NCBI RefSeq assembly: GCF_021223605.1
Contig: NZ_CP075175.1
Coordinates: 2,207,501 to 2,271,500, forward strand
DNA from: Paenibacillus sp. 481
GTDB lineage: Bacteria > Bacillota > Bacilli > Paenibacillales > Paenibacillaceae
Length of the DNA stretch: 64,000 bases
Direction: 5' to 3'
Part shown: positions 45,664-54,484 of the stretch, one piece after another
Layout of the letters: every line of letters starts with the position of its first letter
Position numbering within the stretch: the stretch's first letter is position 1
Notes under the pieces: generated by a model
What the model saw: the letters and a program-made list of their open reading frames with translations, nothing else
Database searches by the model: none
What the model was told of the DNA's origin: nothing
Translations under genes and position numbers: made by a program

Positions 45664-45810
45664 ATGAAAAAAGAGGTCCTTTTCCAAAAAATTATGGCCT
45701 TCTCGGCTTCCGTGCATGGAGTGACACATGAATTGACTAGAAATATTAAGCCGGAGGACATTAGCAGGGCTTTGGATGTGCTTCAATCCAAAGTGTTTTT
45801 GTGCAGATAG
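45664..45810 (+). pseudogene. MarR family regulator with the DNA-binding domain deleted
   Basis: A 48-codon frame with good SD (AAGAGG). The start MKKEVLFQKIMAFSASVHGV then THELTRNIKPEDI looks like a MarR N-terminus, but SRALDVLQSKVF follows at once, which looks like a MarR C-terminus. About 90 residues, including the whole winged helix, appear to have been removed by an in-frame deletion, possibly between short repeats around GAGGACATT. Divergent from the decayed quinone reductase, a common regulator-target pair. Confidence 0.65.
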
Positions 45811-46188
45811 GTGATTCTGTCACTATCAAGGGATCTGAACCAACATCAAAAGGCATTCCTACTGAGGGACTGCTTTCAGGCTGTCGATAAAGCCAAATCA
45901 GTTCTTAACGGTTGCCACAGTGGCTATATCACCAGATTTACCTCGTTTTGATTTCTAACGTTTATAGGTGAGCTTATTTCTCCAAATTCATTCAACATCC
46001 AGCTGTTTTCATCGTAATAAGCGCCATCATAACCGTTACATGTTGAATGGGCTCATATTCGCTGAAATAACAACTGTGGCGACCGTTAGGAGAGGAGGCA
46101 CCGTGAATCAGCTGACCACCTACGGTTAGGGTACAAGGGATCAACTGACTATCAACCGATAAGTGCGAAGCTGCTTGCCGTTTTCTCA
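45811..46188. other. Degenerate sequence before the truncated acyl-CoA ligase
   Basis: No intact gene. A plus frame around 45985-46120 (for example MLNGLIFAEITTVATVRRGGT) may be a remnant of the missing ligase N-terminal half, but stops interrupt it. Confidence 0.4.
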
Positions 46189-46989
46189 ATGAAGAGAAAC
46201 CCTCGTCCTAACAAACAGAGGTTTCTCGACAAGCTGAAGGCACTCCTACTGGGGGGTGCCCCGATTAATGCGAATACATTTCATAAAGCACGTGACATTT
46301 TTCCAAATGCTCAATTGAAAGAAGTATACTCACAGACCGAAAGCGGACAATTCATCAGTTTCTTATCGATAAACCAATGTTATATGGATGGAAAGTTGCA
46401 TCGCCTTTTATCCGTTGGAAATCCATCCGACATTGCACAGTGGGGCCAGACACCTTTTGAAGTACGTATCGTTGATGAATCAGGTCATGAAGTCAAACAA
46501 GGAGATACAGGCGAAATTATTTACAGAGGCGAACAGATGATGCTTGGATACTGGAACAATGCTGAGGAAACGGAAAAAGCTATTCGCAATGGTTGGCTTT
46601 ACACCGGGGATATAGGGAAATTTGATGAAGACGGCTATTTATATCTCTTGGATCGAAAAAAGGACATGATCATCGTAAACGGTTCAAATGTTTATTGTGC
46701 TCAAGTTGAAGAAATATTAAGTCAACACCCTCCAATTCACGAGGTAGCTGTAATTGGAACACCTCTGCCAGACGAAGGCGAAGAAGTAACTGCTATAGTC
46801 ATCCTGAAAATAGATTCAACACTCACCCTTAGTGAGCTGGAACAGTTTTGCCTTCAACAAATAGCCGCTTATAAGATTCCTACCCGCCTAGAGATTGTAA
46901 CTGACCTTGCTAGAACATCTGTTGGAAAGTTGGACAAAGCCACAATTAGAAAACAATTTTGGCAGGGAAAAACACGATTGATCAACTGA
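46189..46989 (+). pseudogene. Acyl-CoA ligase (AMP-forming), C-terminal half only
   Basis: 266 codons covering the second half of an adenylate-forming ligase: LKALLLGGAPI, YSQTESGQF (A5), GEIIYRGEQMMLGYW, GWLYTGDIGKFDEDGYLYLLDRKKDMI (A7-A8), and the catalytic Lys in SVGKLDKATIRKQF (A10). The ATP-binding P-loop (A3) and the first 250 or so residues are missing, and the first ATG has no SD. The frame is otherwise intact, which points to a recent truncation. Similar enzymes activate fatty or aryl acids. Confidence 0.8.
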
Positions 46990-47055
46990 TTTTGGTTGAT
47001 TCCGAGGTGAATGAAGACTTGCCCATGGCGCACACATGCCACACCAATGTAAAAG

Positions 47056-47098
47056 CACATCGCCCAAAGCATTTAACGCTTGTGGCGATGTGTTTTTT
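47056..47098 (+). terminator. Terminator after the ligase remnant
   Basis: CACATCGCC/GGCGATGTG and inner AAAGC/GCTT stem, followed by TTTTTTA. Confidence 0.85.
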
Positions 47099-47131
47099 AT
47101 TTACTTACTACTACCAAGTCTAATGCCCAAA

Positions 47132-48013
47132 TTACTCTTCGCCCGTCGCCACCGGGTTCTCCTTATACGACACCCAATCGCTCCAGCTACCCGCATATAG
47201 CTTTGCATCCGTATAGCCTGCTTGCCACAATGCAAGCACATTCGGGCAAGCCGTCACCCCGGAGCCGCAGTACACAATAATGTCCTGCCCCTCCGACTTA
47301 AGCCCTGTGCCATCTAGCACCGCCCGCCAACGCTCCGCCTGTGCCTCAGGCGCGAACCAGCGCCCACTATCGTCAAACCCATTGCGCCAAAACTCATTTT
47401 TAGCGCCTGGGATATGCCCCGCTACCGGATCGATCGGCTCCATCTCACCCAAATAACGCGGCTTCTCACGCGAATCAATGAGGACAACGCCCTCACGACC
47501 CAAGCTTTCCCGTACCTCATCCATATGTACGACCAGTTCCTCCCGAATCTGCGGCTCATATCGCCGCACCCGCACCTGAACCACCGTCTGCTCCGCCGTC
47601 ACAGGATACCCAAGCTGCGCCCACTCACTAAACCCACCATCCATGATGTACACTTCTCCATCATGGCCCATATATTGCAGCAGCCACCATAGGCGGCTTG
47701 CCATGGCGCCCCCTTGGTCATCATATGCGATGACCGTCGTGTCACGGCCAATACCGCGCTCGCCAAGCGTCACTGCCAGCGCTTCCGGCTGCGGCAGCGG
47801 ATGCCGACCGCCATGCTCCGCACGAGATGACGACAAATCGCGGTCTAGATCAAAATAGACCGCCCCCTCAATATGCCCCTCTTCGAACGCCTGCTGCCCA
47901 CGCGCTGGCTCCCCTAGCCAAAAGCGGCAATCCGCAAGCACGAAATCATTTTCGCGATTCAAAATAAGTTCCTTTACTTCTTCCATCCCGATAATCCATG
48001 TACGCTGCGCCAT
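47132..48013 (-). CDS. Sulfurtransferase with two rhodanese domains
   Basis: Thiosulfate or 3-mercaptopyruvate sulfurtransferase, 293 residues. The N-terminal rhodanese domain (about 8-140) is inactive; the C-terminal domain has the active Cys in VYCGSGVTAC. The CGSGVT loop is nearer to the 3-mercaptopyruvate type (CGSGVTA) than to the thiosulfate type. GGAGGGG precedes ATG 48013. Monocistronic, with GC content above that of the decayed region next to it. Confidence 0.9.
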   Translation of the reverse strand: MAQRTWIIGMEEVKELILNRENDFVLADCRFWLGEPARGQQAFEEGHIEGAVYFDLDRDLSSSRAEHGGRHPLPQPEALAVTLGERGIGRDTTVIAYDDQGGAMASRLWWLLQYMGHDGEVYIMDGGFSEWAQLGYPVTAEQTVVQVRVRRYEPQIREELVVHMDEVRESLGREGVVLIDSREKPRYLGEMEPIDPVAGHIPGAKNEFWRNGFDDSGRWFAPEAQAERWRAVLDGTGLKSEGQDIIVYCGSGVTACPNVLALWQAGYTDAKLYAGSWSDWVSYKENPVATGEE

Positions 48014-48175
48014 TCATTACCCCTCCACTTTTTCAAAAGATTAAAAAGAATCAGAAGATAATCAACTTGTCCTTGAATGGACAATAATGACATAATAAAA
48101 ATGTGTGATCACTTGCTATTACACTATTCTTTAAATCACCCGCCAGCATAACAACGAACAAAGGAGAATATGAAT

Positions 48176-48724
48176 ATGTCTAGCTCAAACGATAACACTC
48201 AAAATAAAGCGACTGATGCCGTAAACATCGCTCCCGCTACAACGATAACTTTCCCTGTCTACTCCATTACCGCCATGAGCGAACAAGATGCCGCTACTAT
48301 CTGCACTTGGAAATATGAGCCGCCTTACGACTTATATAACTTCTCCCCATGGGAGGACATGCAAGCAGAAGGCGAAGAGTTCGGAGACCCTATGCTGCGC
48401 CAACAACAATATGTATCGGTACGCGATGAGGCTGGACAACTAGTCGGCTTTGCCCAATTTTTCCCGATGCTTGGTGTCACTCGTCTTGGACTCGGAATGC
48501 GGCCCGATCTAAAAAATAAAGGCAACGGCGCCGAATTCGTGCGCACCATCGTTGAAGAGGCGATCCGCCGTACACCTACGAATGAAATTGATTTAGAAGT
48601 ACTAACTTGGAATGAACGTGCAACACACGTATATGAAAAAGTAGGTTTTGGTATAACCGATACGTATGAGCGCCCTACACCGTGTGGAACCGGAACGTTT
48701 CACTGCATGGTTTTTCAAAAATGA
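48176..48724 (+). CDS. GNAT family N-acetyltransferase
   Basis: A 182-residue GNAT fold protein. The acetyl-CoA loop is recognisable in LGLGMRPDLKNKGNGAEFVRT (the RxxGxG region, here NKGNGA), followed by LEVLTWNERATHVYEKVGF. The first 25 residues are Ser/Asn/Asp rich and probably disordered. ATG 48176 is 9 nt from GGAG; the ATG at 48170 is too near. Acceptor substrate unknown. Confidence 0.88.
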   Translation: MSSSNDNTQNKATDAVNIAPATTITFPVYSITAMSEQDAATICTWKYEPPYDLYNFSPWEDMQAEGEEFGDPMLRQQQYVSVRDEAGQLVGFAQFFPMLGVTRLGLGMRPDLKNKGNGAEFVRTIVEEAIRRTPTNEIDLEVLTWNERATHVYEKVGFGITDTYERPTPCGTGTFHCMVFQK

Positions 48725-48758
48725 GGATGTTTATCGTTTAATGTTTACCTATTGTGAG

Positions 48759-48790
48759 GATTACAAATTACAAAATGCAAATTACAAAAA
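48759..48790. repeat. Short ATTACAAA repeats after the GNAT stop
   Basis: Three copies of (A)ATTACAAA, one interrupted by ATGC, starting 35 nt after the stop codon. Confidence 0.6.
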
Positions 48791-48838
48791 AGGAAATGCG
48801 GAATGTGAGTGCTGCCATACATGCCGTTCTCACATTCC
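48785..48838 (-). terminator. Terminator-like inverted repeat between convergent genes
   Basis: Perfect 10-bp arms GGAATGTGAG/CTCACATTCC, 19-nt loop; TTCCTTTTTTG follows on the minus strand. Confidence 0.7.
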
Positions 48839-48852
48839 AATCCATCTCCTCA

Positions 48853-49152
48853 TTAAGACTCGTGTAGCTGTACAGTAGCAACCGTATCGCTTTCAACTAC
48901 AATCTCAATTACATGAAACTGTGGATCGTATTGAACGCTCCCACTTCCAACAAACACGAGACGCTCTTGTCCTAAACCGTAGAACAAATCATCAGCCAGA
49001 GCTTCCAGTACTTCACCGCGCCCAGACTCACCAAGCTCTTCCCACTCTTCAGCCGTCATATCAAAGCTTGTATATCCATCAGGGATACGACCAACCGCTG
49101 CTGCTAACTCATCTAAAATAAGTTTGTAAGGTCTGCCAAACGAAATAGCCAT
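48853..49152 (-). CDS. Small conserved-looking protein of unknown function
   Basis: A 99-residue acidic protein from ATG 49152 (an upstream frame to TTG 49176 is possible). A helical first half (RPYKLILDELAAAVGRIPDG, MTAEEWEELGE) and a beta-rich second half (ERLVFVGSGSVQYDPQFHVIEIVVES). No signal peptide or membrane segment. I do not recognise the family. It lies divergent from a MerR gene and may be its neighbour by chance. Confidence 0.6.
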   Translation of the reverse strand: MAISFGRPYKLILDELAAAVGRIPDGYTSFDMTAEEWEELGESGRGEVLEALADDLFYGLGQERLVFVGSGSVQYDPQFHVIEIVVESDTVATVQLHES

Positions 49153-49257
49153 GAATGCCGCTCGCTCCCTATCCAATATTGTTGTTTTATTGTATCATAT
49201 TGAGGCAAATTATTTCCAAGTTCTTGAACCAACTTCAAAGAAGGAGCGTTTGCACAT

Positions 49258-50016
49258 ATGGAACTTACGATCGGTGAAGTCGCCAAATTTTCTACATATT
49301 CGATTCGAACTTTGCATTATTACGATGAGATCGGGCTGCTTACCCCATCAATCCGCACCGAAAGTCAGCACCGTCTTTACACCCAAAAGGATGTATTTAA
49401 GCTTCAACAAATTCAAGTTCTTAAGCAGTTAGGATTTAAACTAAAAGAAATTCAAGAAATCATGAAAAGTAGCGACAACGATTGGTCCCACACGATTTCC
49501 AACCAACTCCAATCGATTGAATTGCAGCAGAGCAAGTTAGAAATGATGAAAAAAGGGCTTATCGCGCTCCAGCAAACGATTGTCATCGAGGGAGAACTGA
49601 ATTGGGAGATCTTGTTGCAATTGTTCAAAATGTCTTCCATCACAGCTGAGGAACGACAATCACTGGTTGACAGCTACTTTAATAACCATGAACAACAAAT
49701 ACTTAAACAAAATTTACCTACGATGGACGATCAGAAATGGATACGCGTGGTACAGGACATTAAGCAAATCCAACATCTTAAGCCCGATCATCCAGAGGTT
49801 CAGGCTATCATGGATACATTTATTGAGATGTCTGACGCGTTGTTCCAAGGCGATGAAGAACTAATGAAGAAATTTTGGGAAGTACGTAGAGACCAAGAAC
49901 GGGCGAACCACATGAACTTGTACCCCTTTGAGCCAGAGCTTATTGCATTTATTGAACAAGCTCTTGAAGTGTGGGAGCAGCAAAATCCAGTTCCAGAGCC
50001 AGCTGCATCTATGTAA
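49258..50016 (+). CDS. MerR family regulator with TipAS-like domain
   Basis: A 252-residue regulator. N-terminal MerR winged helix: LTIGEVAKFSTYSIRTLHYYDEIGLLTPS, then SQHRLYTQKDVFKLQQIQVLKQLGFKLKEIQEIM. After a coiled-coil dimer helix (about 75-108), the C-terminal domain has the TipAS-type helical pattern (WIRVVQDIKQI, then FIEMSDALFQGDEELMKKFWEVRRD), which binds antibiotics or other planar ligands in relatives. No cysteine-based metal site. SD AGGAG before ATG 49258. Confidence 0.88.
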   Translation: MELTIGEVAKFSTYSIRTLHYYDEIGLLTPSIRTESQHRLYTQKDVFKLQQIQVLKQLGFKLKEIQEIMKSSDNDWSHTISNQLQSIELQQSKLEMMKKGLIALQQTIVIEGELNWEILLQLFKMSSITAEERQSLVDSYFNNHEQQILKQNLPTMDDQKWIRVVQDIKQIQHLKPDHPEVQAIMDTFIEMSDALFQGDEELMKKFWEVRRDQERANHMNLYPFEPELIAFIEQALEVWEQQNPVPEPAASM

Positions 50017-50102
50017 AAGTATTCATGAAGAATCATTAGCGGGGAACTCGACAAATCTCATCGTCATGCTCATCAGCTTGTCGCTGTTTCCCCGCCTACT
50101 CG

Positions 50103-50663
50103 TTATTTCAGTGTTAATTGCTCATCCCATACGAGCACTATAGATTTTTCTTTGTCACTCTCAAATGTAAGCGTAAATGTACCTTGCTCACCTTTCATTT
50201 CCTCATTATAATCAAAGCCCATCGTCCGTCCGTCCCCGCTGATGAAAAACCCTGGTGCTTCGCCTGTCGCGCCATTTTCACGAGCGATTTCATATGTATT
50301 GCGCACAGATAGCATATCACTTTTCCATTCCATTTCACTTAGCACGAACCCTTTGGGCAGCTTCTCTATCGAAAACCAAAACATATGATTGAGCGTTGGC
50401 GCATCCTGATCAATTTTAATTACGACCTCGTCAGCACTCACTCCATCGTTTTGCTTTATGTCTGTTGGGCTATTGACTTTAAATTTTTCAACTCCCTCTC
50501 CCGCTCTGTCTGCACCTATCTTTGCTGTGTCTGTTTCGTTGTGATTAGAAGAGCGAGAAGATTTGACCACTTCTGACTCCACCGTCTCTTTTGCAGGACT
50601 ACACCCGCCTAATGCTACCACAACAAGCGCCATCAATAGAGCCTTCTGACTCCGAAACATCAT
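50103..50663 (-). CDS. Lipoprotein of unknown function
   Basis: A 186-residue lipoprotein: signal with lipobox ALGGC (Cys near 20), a Ser/Thr/Asn/Glu-rich linker to about 60, then a compact domain with SADEVVIKIDQDAPTLNHMFWF and a terminal beta pattern (GTFTLTFESDKEKSIVLVWDEQ). ATG 50663 follows GGAGGTGAG; the longer frame holds the SD. I do not recognise the domain. Convergent with the MerR gene. Confidence 0.7.
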   Translation of the reverse strand: MMFRSQKALLMALVVVALGGCSPAKETVESEVVKSSRSSNHNETDTAKIGADRAGEGVEKFKVNSPTDIKQNDGVSADEVVIKIDQDAPTLNHMFWFSIEKLPKGFVLSEMEWKSDMLSVRNTYEIARENGATGEAPGFFISGDGRTMGFDYNEEMKGEQGTFTLTFESDKEKSIVLVWDEQLTLK

Positions 50664-50811
50664 TTCTCTCACCTCCACACGAAATGTAATTATGCACCTA
50701 TATAGTAACAGACGTTGTAAAGAAACGAAATGTTCTGCAAAAAGTTATAAGAAATGTAATATTAATTTATTTTTTATTTTAATTTTCACAATTCACATCG
50801 TTTTAGCGCAG

Positions 50812-50840
50812 AACAAAAGGGAGTCGCTGAGCGCTCTCCC
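50812..50840 (-). terminator. Terminator after the acyl-CoA dehydrogenase-like gene
   Basis: GGGAG/CTCCC outer and CGCT/AGCG inner stem with TTTTGTT tail on the minus strand. Confidence 0.6.
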
Positions 50841-50855
50841 GATAAAAAATATTTT

Positions 50856-52091
50856 TCAATCCACAGATTGGCTGTTGCCGTGTTGAACATATTCAATAGA
50901 GCGCTGAGCTAGCATAGAGATCGCGGTATTTTCCATCGGCGGATTATGCAAGCCAAAACGTACATCACGGTACATCATTTGCAAGGGATGATCCATACGT
51001 AGACCATGAGCGCCCACGATCCGCATGGCCTTATCTACCGTAGACAACGCTGCTTGCACGACATGCGTCTTAACTGCTGCAATATCGGCAAATTTACTGG
51101 ACGGCATATCAAGCCCGTTTGCCTCCCACTCCTCTGCCACACGATATAACAGATGGCGAGCTACTGTTAATTCAAGTTCGATTTCACCAAGAAGCTGTTG
51201 CACATGGGGAGCATGTATGACTGAGCCGTTCAGCGACGGTGGTGCATAGGAGAGTGCAAACTTAATTGCTTCTTCCTGAGCAGCTCCACCAATCCCTAAG
51301 TAACAGGCTGGGATGTGAAGCAAATAGGGATTGGGCTTACGGTAATCCTCTTGACTATACGTGTATAGTTTCGCCTCCTCAGACACCATCGCCCCCTCTA
51401 GCACGATGTCATGGCTTGCTGTGCCGCGCATCCCGATCATGTCCCACGTCCATTCCACAAGCACTCGTTCAGCATGATGCGGAACGAGAAATTCGGCCAC
51501 TTCTTCTGTGCCTTCAATGGAAGCGGTCACGATGAACCACTCTAACATCGGCGCAAAGGTCGTAAACGTTTTGCGTCCCGTTATGCGGTAGCCACCTTCC
51601 GGCAACCGTTGCGCTGTTGTTCGCGGCTTGCCGCCACGCGATGGGCTGCCACCGCCAACTTCCATAGCTGCGCGATTAATGAGCGCGCCATCGCGAACGA
51701 TACGTTGGCATACGTGCGCCATCGCAGTCTCCGGCCACAGCTGCTTCAGCGCCAAGTCATACACGATGCCGCCATGCCAGCCCATGCCAAGGGCTACCGC
51801 AGGGTTAGCGCGGGCTAGCCTCTCCTGAGCCGCAAGCCAGGTCGGTAGCGGCATGCCTTGGCCTCCGTATGCAGTCGGCACCGTCCATGAGGGGTAGCCC
51901 ATTTCACGCAGCGCCTCCACATGATGTAGCGGCAAGCCATGCTGCTCATCTAATGCTTTCGCATCTTTCTTCATCACTTGGGCAATCCGTTCAATTTGCT
52001 GTAGCCCCGCAGCCGCCTTTGCACAATAATCCGTGACATGTGAAGATGACAGTGACGTCCTATCCGCCCTACGATTCTCGTTTGCGTACAT
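50856..52091 (-). CDS. Acyl-CoA dehydrogenase family flavoprotein
   Basis: A 411-residue protein of the acyl-CoA dehydrogenase fold: helical N-domain with VPTAYGGQGMPLP, middle beta-barrel (GYRITGRKTFTTFAP), C-terminal helices with VKTHVVQAALSTVDKAMRIVGAHGL and RDVRFGLHNPP. The usual catalytic Glu region is altered, and the sequence is reminiscent of the flavin monooxygenase branch (DszC/SfnC-like), so oxygenase activity is possible. AAGGAG lies 12 nt before ATG 52091. It follows the sarcosine-oxidase-like gene on the same strand. Confidence 0.85.
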   Translation of the reverse strand: MYANENRRADRTSLSSSHVTDYCAKAAAGLQQIERIAQVMKKDAKALDEQHGLPLHHVEALREMGYPSWTVPTAYGGQGMPLPTWLAAQERLARANPAVALGMGWHGGIVYDLALKQLWPETAMAHVCQRIVRDGALINRAAMEVGGGSPSRGGKPRTTAQRLPEGGYRITGRKTFTTFAPMLEWFIVTASIEGTEEVAEFLVPHHAERVLVEWTWDMIGMRGTASHDIVLEGAMVSEEAKLYTYSQEDYRKPNPYLLHIPACYLGIGGAAQEEAIKFALSYAPPSLNGSVIHAPHVQQLLGEIELELTVARHLLYRVAEEWEANGLDMPSSKFADIAAVKTHVVQAALSTVDKAMRIVGAHGLRMDHPLQMMYRDVRFGLHNPPMENTAISMLAQRSIEYVQHGNSQSVD

Positions 52092-52207
52092 AGCCCAACC
52101 ACGCTCCTTACTCTCACCTGGCTTATTCTACGTTCGGTCTACACTATGAGTCTCTGTGCCATTCCATTGTCTGATCACTTTCCATTGATTCTATGCCATT
52201 CATCAAC

Positions 52208-53362
52208 CTACAAGGCAGCAGCTAAATGAAACGGCCTCAATTGCTTAGGAGGCGTACCTTGCAGTAACCATTCGCCTAACAGGGGCCCAATCGCACTAGC
52301 GAATTTGAATCCATGGCCTGAGCCGCCACCTGCAAACCATATTCGCTCTTCTGTCGGATGACGATCAATCATAAAATGCTCATTTGGCGTTAATTCGTAC
52401 AAACAAGCTGCTCCACCACTACATTCCCCTACCCTCGGGAACATCCGCTTCACGAAAGCATGCAACTCCCCTTCATCACTCGGATAAGTACCAAAAGGCG
52501 CTACAGGCTGATCCAACCCCCATGACTGACCGCGTTGATGATGCCCTACCTTCAAGCCTGAGCCTTGCAACGAAGGTATACCATAATACTCTGATCCTTC
52601 ATGTTCATGCACAATAAATGACGGAAACTGCGCCGCATCGTGCAGCCCTTTCTGATCCTCGTACCAAGCAAATACGCGACGAGCTGCTTGTATCGGTAGC
52701 TGTAGCGCAGGCAGTAGCTGCGGCAAATACACACCCGCTGTTACAAGTACACGCCCTGCCTCGAATCGCTTATTGCCGCTCACAATTTGTACCCCACTCC
52801 GGCTGCTGTTTATTTGCTGCACCGGGTGATAAGGCAGAAATTGAGCTCCCGCACGAATAGCGAGTTGGATATATGCCTTAATAATTTGCTCGCTCAATAG
52901 CACCCCACCCCAAGGCTCGAACAGCACTTCACTGTCCTTGGGCAAGCTTAGGACGGGATATAGACGCTCCGTTTCATACTGATCCCAGCGCTGATACGGA
53001 ATTTCATGTTGAAGGCAGCCCGCTTCCTTCTTCGCTAACGCATCATTATTACGTGCACCGATGCTAATCGTTCCTGTAGGCAGGAACAGACTCCCCTGAC
53101 AATAGCCTCCCAGTATCTGCTCGGCATCCCGCTCCAACTCTAACCACCGTTCACGCGCAAGCTTCGCCAGCTCCACATAAGCTGACCCCATCGTATAGCC
53201 CGCTCGAAATATACGGGTAGCACCATGATGGCTCCCCCGTTCGTGTGGCGGGTAGTAAGCATCAAGCAGCAATACCTTCGCTCCTGCACGAGCTAAATGC
53301 GCACCTGCACTTGCTCCAAATGAACCCGCTCCGATGACAATGACATCATATTTAATGTCCAT
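52208..53362 (-). CDS. Monomeric sarcosine oxidase / N-methyltryptophan oxidase-like flavoenzyme
   Basis: A 384-residue FAD enzyme of the monomeric sarcosine oxidase family: Rossmann motif VIGAGSFGASAGAHLARAG (GxGxxG), covalent-FAD region RGSHHGATRIFR, and C-terminal ACLYELTPNEHFMIDRHP with the Cys that covalently holds FAD, then WFAGGGSGHGFKFASAIG. It oxidises N-methyl amino acids with release of formaldehyde and hydrogen peroxide in relatives. AAGGAG before ATG 53362. A promoter of good form lies at 53490-53518. Likely transcribed with or before the acyl-CoA dehydrogenase-like gene 116 nt downstream. Confidence 0.9.
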   Translation of the reverse strand: MDIKYDVIVIGAGSFGASAGAHLARAGAKVLLLDAYYPPHERGSHHGATRIFRAGYTMGSAYVELAKLARERWLELERDAEQILGGYCQGSLFLPTGTISIGARNNDALAKKEAGCLQHEIPYQRWDQYETERLYPVLSLPKDSEVLFEPWGGVLLSEQIIKAYIQLAIRAGAQFLPYHPVQQINSSRSGVQIVSGNKRFEAGRVLVTAGVYLPQLLPALQLPIQAARRVFAWYEDQKGLHDAAQFPSFIVHEHEGSEYYGIPSLQGSGLKVGHHQRGQSWGLDQPVAPFGTYPSDEGELHAFVKRMFPRVGECSGGAACLYELTPNEHFMIDRHPTEERIWFAGGGSGHGFKFASAIGPLLGEWLLQGTPPKQLRPFHLAAAL

Positions 53363-53489
53363 GACAAGCTCCTTTTTACGTATGGTTGTAACTTATTGAG
53401 GCGCATAGCGATTGACAACACTCACAGCCAGAAGAGAGCAAAGTCTTATATAATACACTATTCCGATCTAATTAGTTAACATTAGCGAT

Positions 53490-53518
53490 ATTTTAGGGCA
53501 ACTTCCACACTTTGTCAA
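53490..53518 (-). promoter_or_regulatory. Promoter upstream of the sarcosine-oxidase-like gene
   Basis: TTGACA (53513-53518), 17-nt spacer, TAAAAT (53490-53495) on the minus strand, about 120 nt before the start codon. Confidence 0.7.
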
Positions 53519-53564
53519 CGGAATGAACATACAGCACATTCACCAATCACATTGCAATTTTCAC

Positions 53565-53592
53565 TAAAAAATGAAGCCCATTTTGCCGATAA
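53565..53592 (+). promoter_or_regulatory. Sigma-D (motility) promoter of motAB
   Basis: TAAA (53565-53568), 16-nt spacer, GCCGATAA (53585-53592), matching the flagellar sigma-D pattern, about 100 nt before motA. Confidence 0.8.
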
Positions 53593-53692
53593 AAAAGGTA
53601 TTGCATTAATGATTCGTGCATTCCGCTACAAATCGTCGAATGCAGGACGCAGGAAGCACCATTATACTCATGGATGAGGTGTAAATGGAAAG

Positions 53693-54484
53693 ATGGAGAA
53701 ATCGACTTTAATCGGATTAGTGCTTGCATTAATATCTGTCACCCTCGGGATGTATTTTAAGGGCGCAGCATTATCCAACCTTATTAATCCGGCTGCATAT
53801 CTAATTATTTTTGTTGGTACAGCAGCCGCGCTCTTCATTGCATTCCCGATGAGAGAGCTGAAGAAATTCCCGACATTGATTGGCATGACATTCAAACAGC
53901 AAGAACTAGTAGACCGTGTACAACTAATCAAATTGTTTATGGAGTGGGCGACAATTACACGCCGCGAAGGATTGCTGGCGTTGGAGACGCGCATTGACGA
54001 TATTGATGATGATTTTTTGCGCAACGGAATGCGGATGATCATTGACGGTAACGATCAGGACTTTGTACGTGACGTGTTAATGGAAGACATTCATGCGACA
54101 GAAGATCGCCACCGTGCAGGGGCTCTTATTTTTACTCAAGCAGGTACATATGCGCCTACCCTAGGTGTACTAGGAGCGGTTATCGGTCTAATTGCGGCAC
54201 TATCGCAAATGTCCGACATGAACGCACTTGCTTCAGCAATCGCTGCTGCCTTCGTAGCTACATTATTGGGTATTTTCTCAGGGTACGTATTATGGCATCC
54301 TATTGCAAATAAACTGAAACGTTTGTCGCAGAGTGAGATTCTCATTCGCATGATGATGGTTGAAGGACTGTTGTCCATTCAATCCGGCGTTTCTACGATT
54401 GCTATCAATCAAAAACTTTCTGTCTTCTTAACACCAAAAGAACGCGCTGAAATGGGAACTGAGGAGGAGGTACGCAGTGAGTAA
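53693..54484 (+). CDS. motA: Flagellar motor stator protein MotA
   Basis: Proton-channel stator subunit, 263 residues, four membrane helices (about 5-24, 32-52, 148-170, 180-202). Family motifs: GTAAALFIAFPMRELKKFP, the cytoplasmic charged loop with RREGLLALETRIDDIDDDFLRNGMRMIIDG, and GTYAPTLGVLGAVIGLIAALSQM. The SD is GAGGTG about 12 nt before ATG 53693. It overlaps motB by 8 nt and is read from a sigma-D promoter. Confidence 0.95.
   Translation: MEKSTLIGLVLALISVTLGMYFKGAALSNLINPAAYLIIFVGTAAALFIAFPMRELKKFPTLIGMTFKQQELVDRVQLIKLFMEWATITRREGLLALETRIDDIDDDFLRNGMRMIIDGNDQDFVRDVLMEDIHATEDRHRAGALIFTQAGTYAPTLGVLGAVIGLIAALSQMSDMNALASAIAAAFVATLLGIFSGYVLWHPIANKLKRLSQSEILIRMMMVEGLLSIQSGVSTIAINQKLSVFLTPKERAEMGTEEEVRSE

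Noticed and set aside
45990..46190. 65-codon minus-strand frame in the decayed region
   Set aside because: No SD; better explained as the antisense of ligase remnants.
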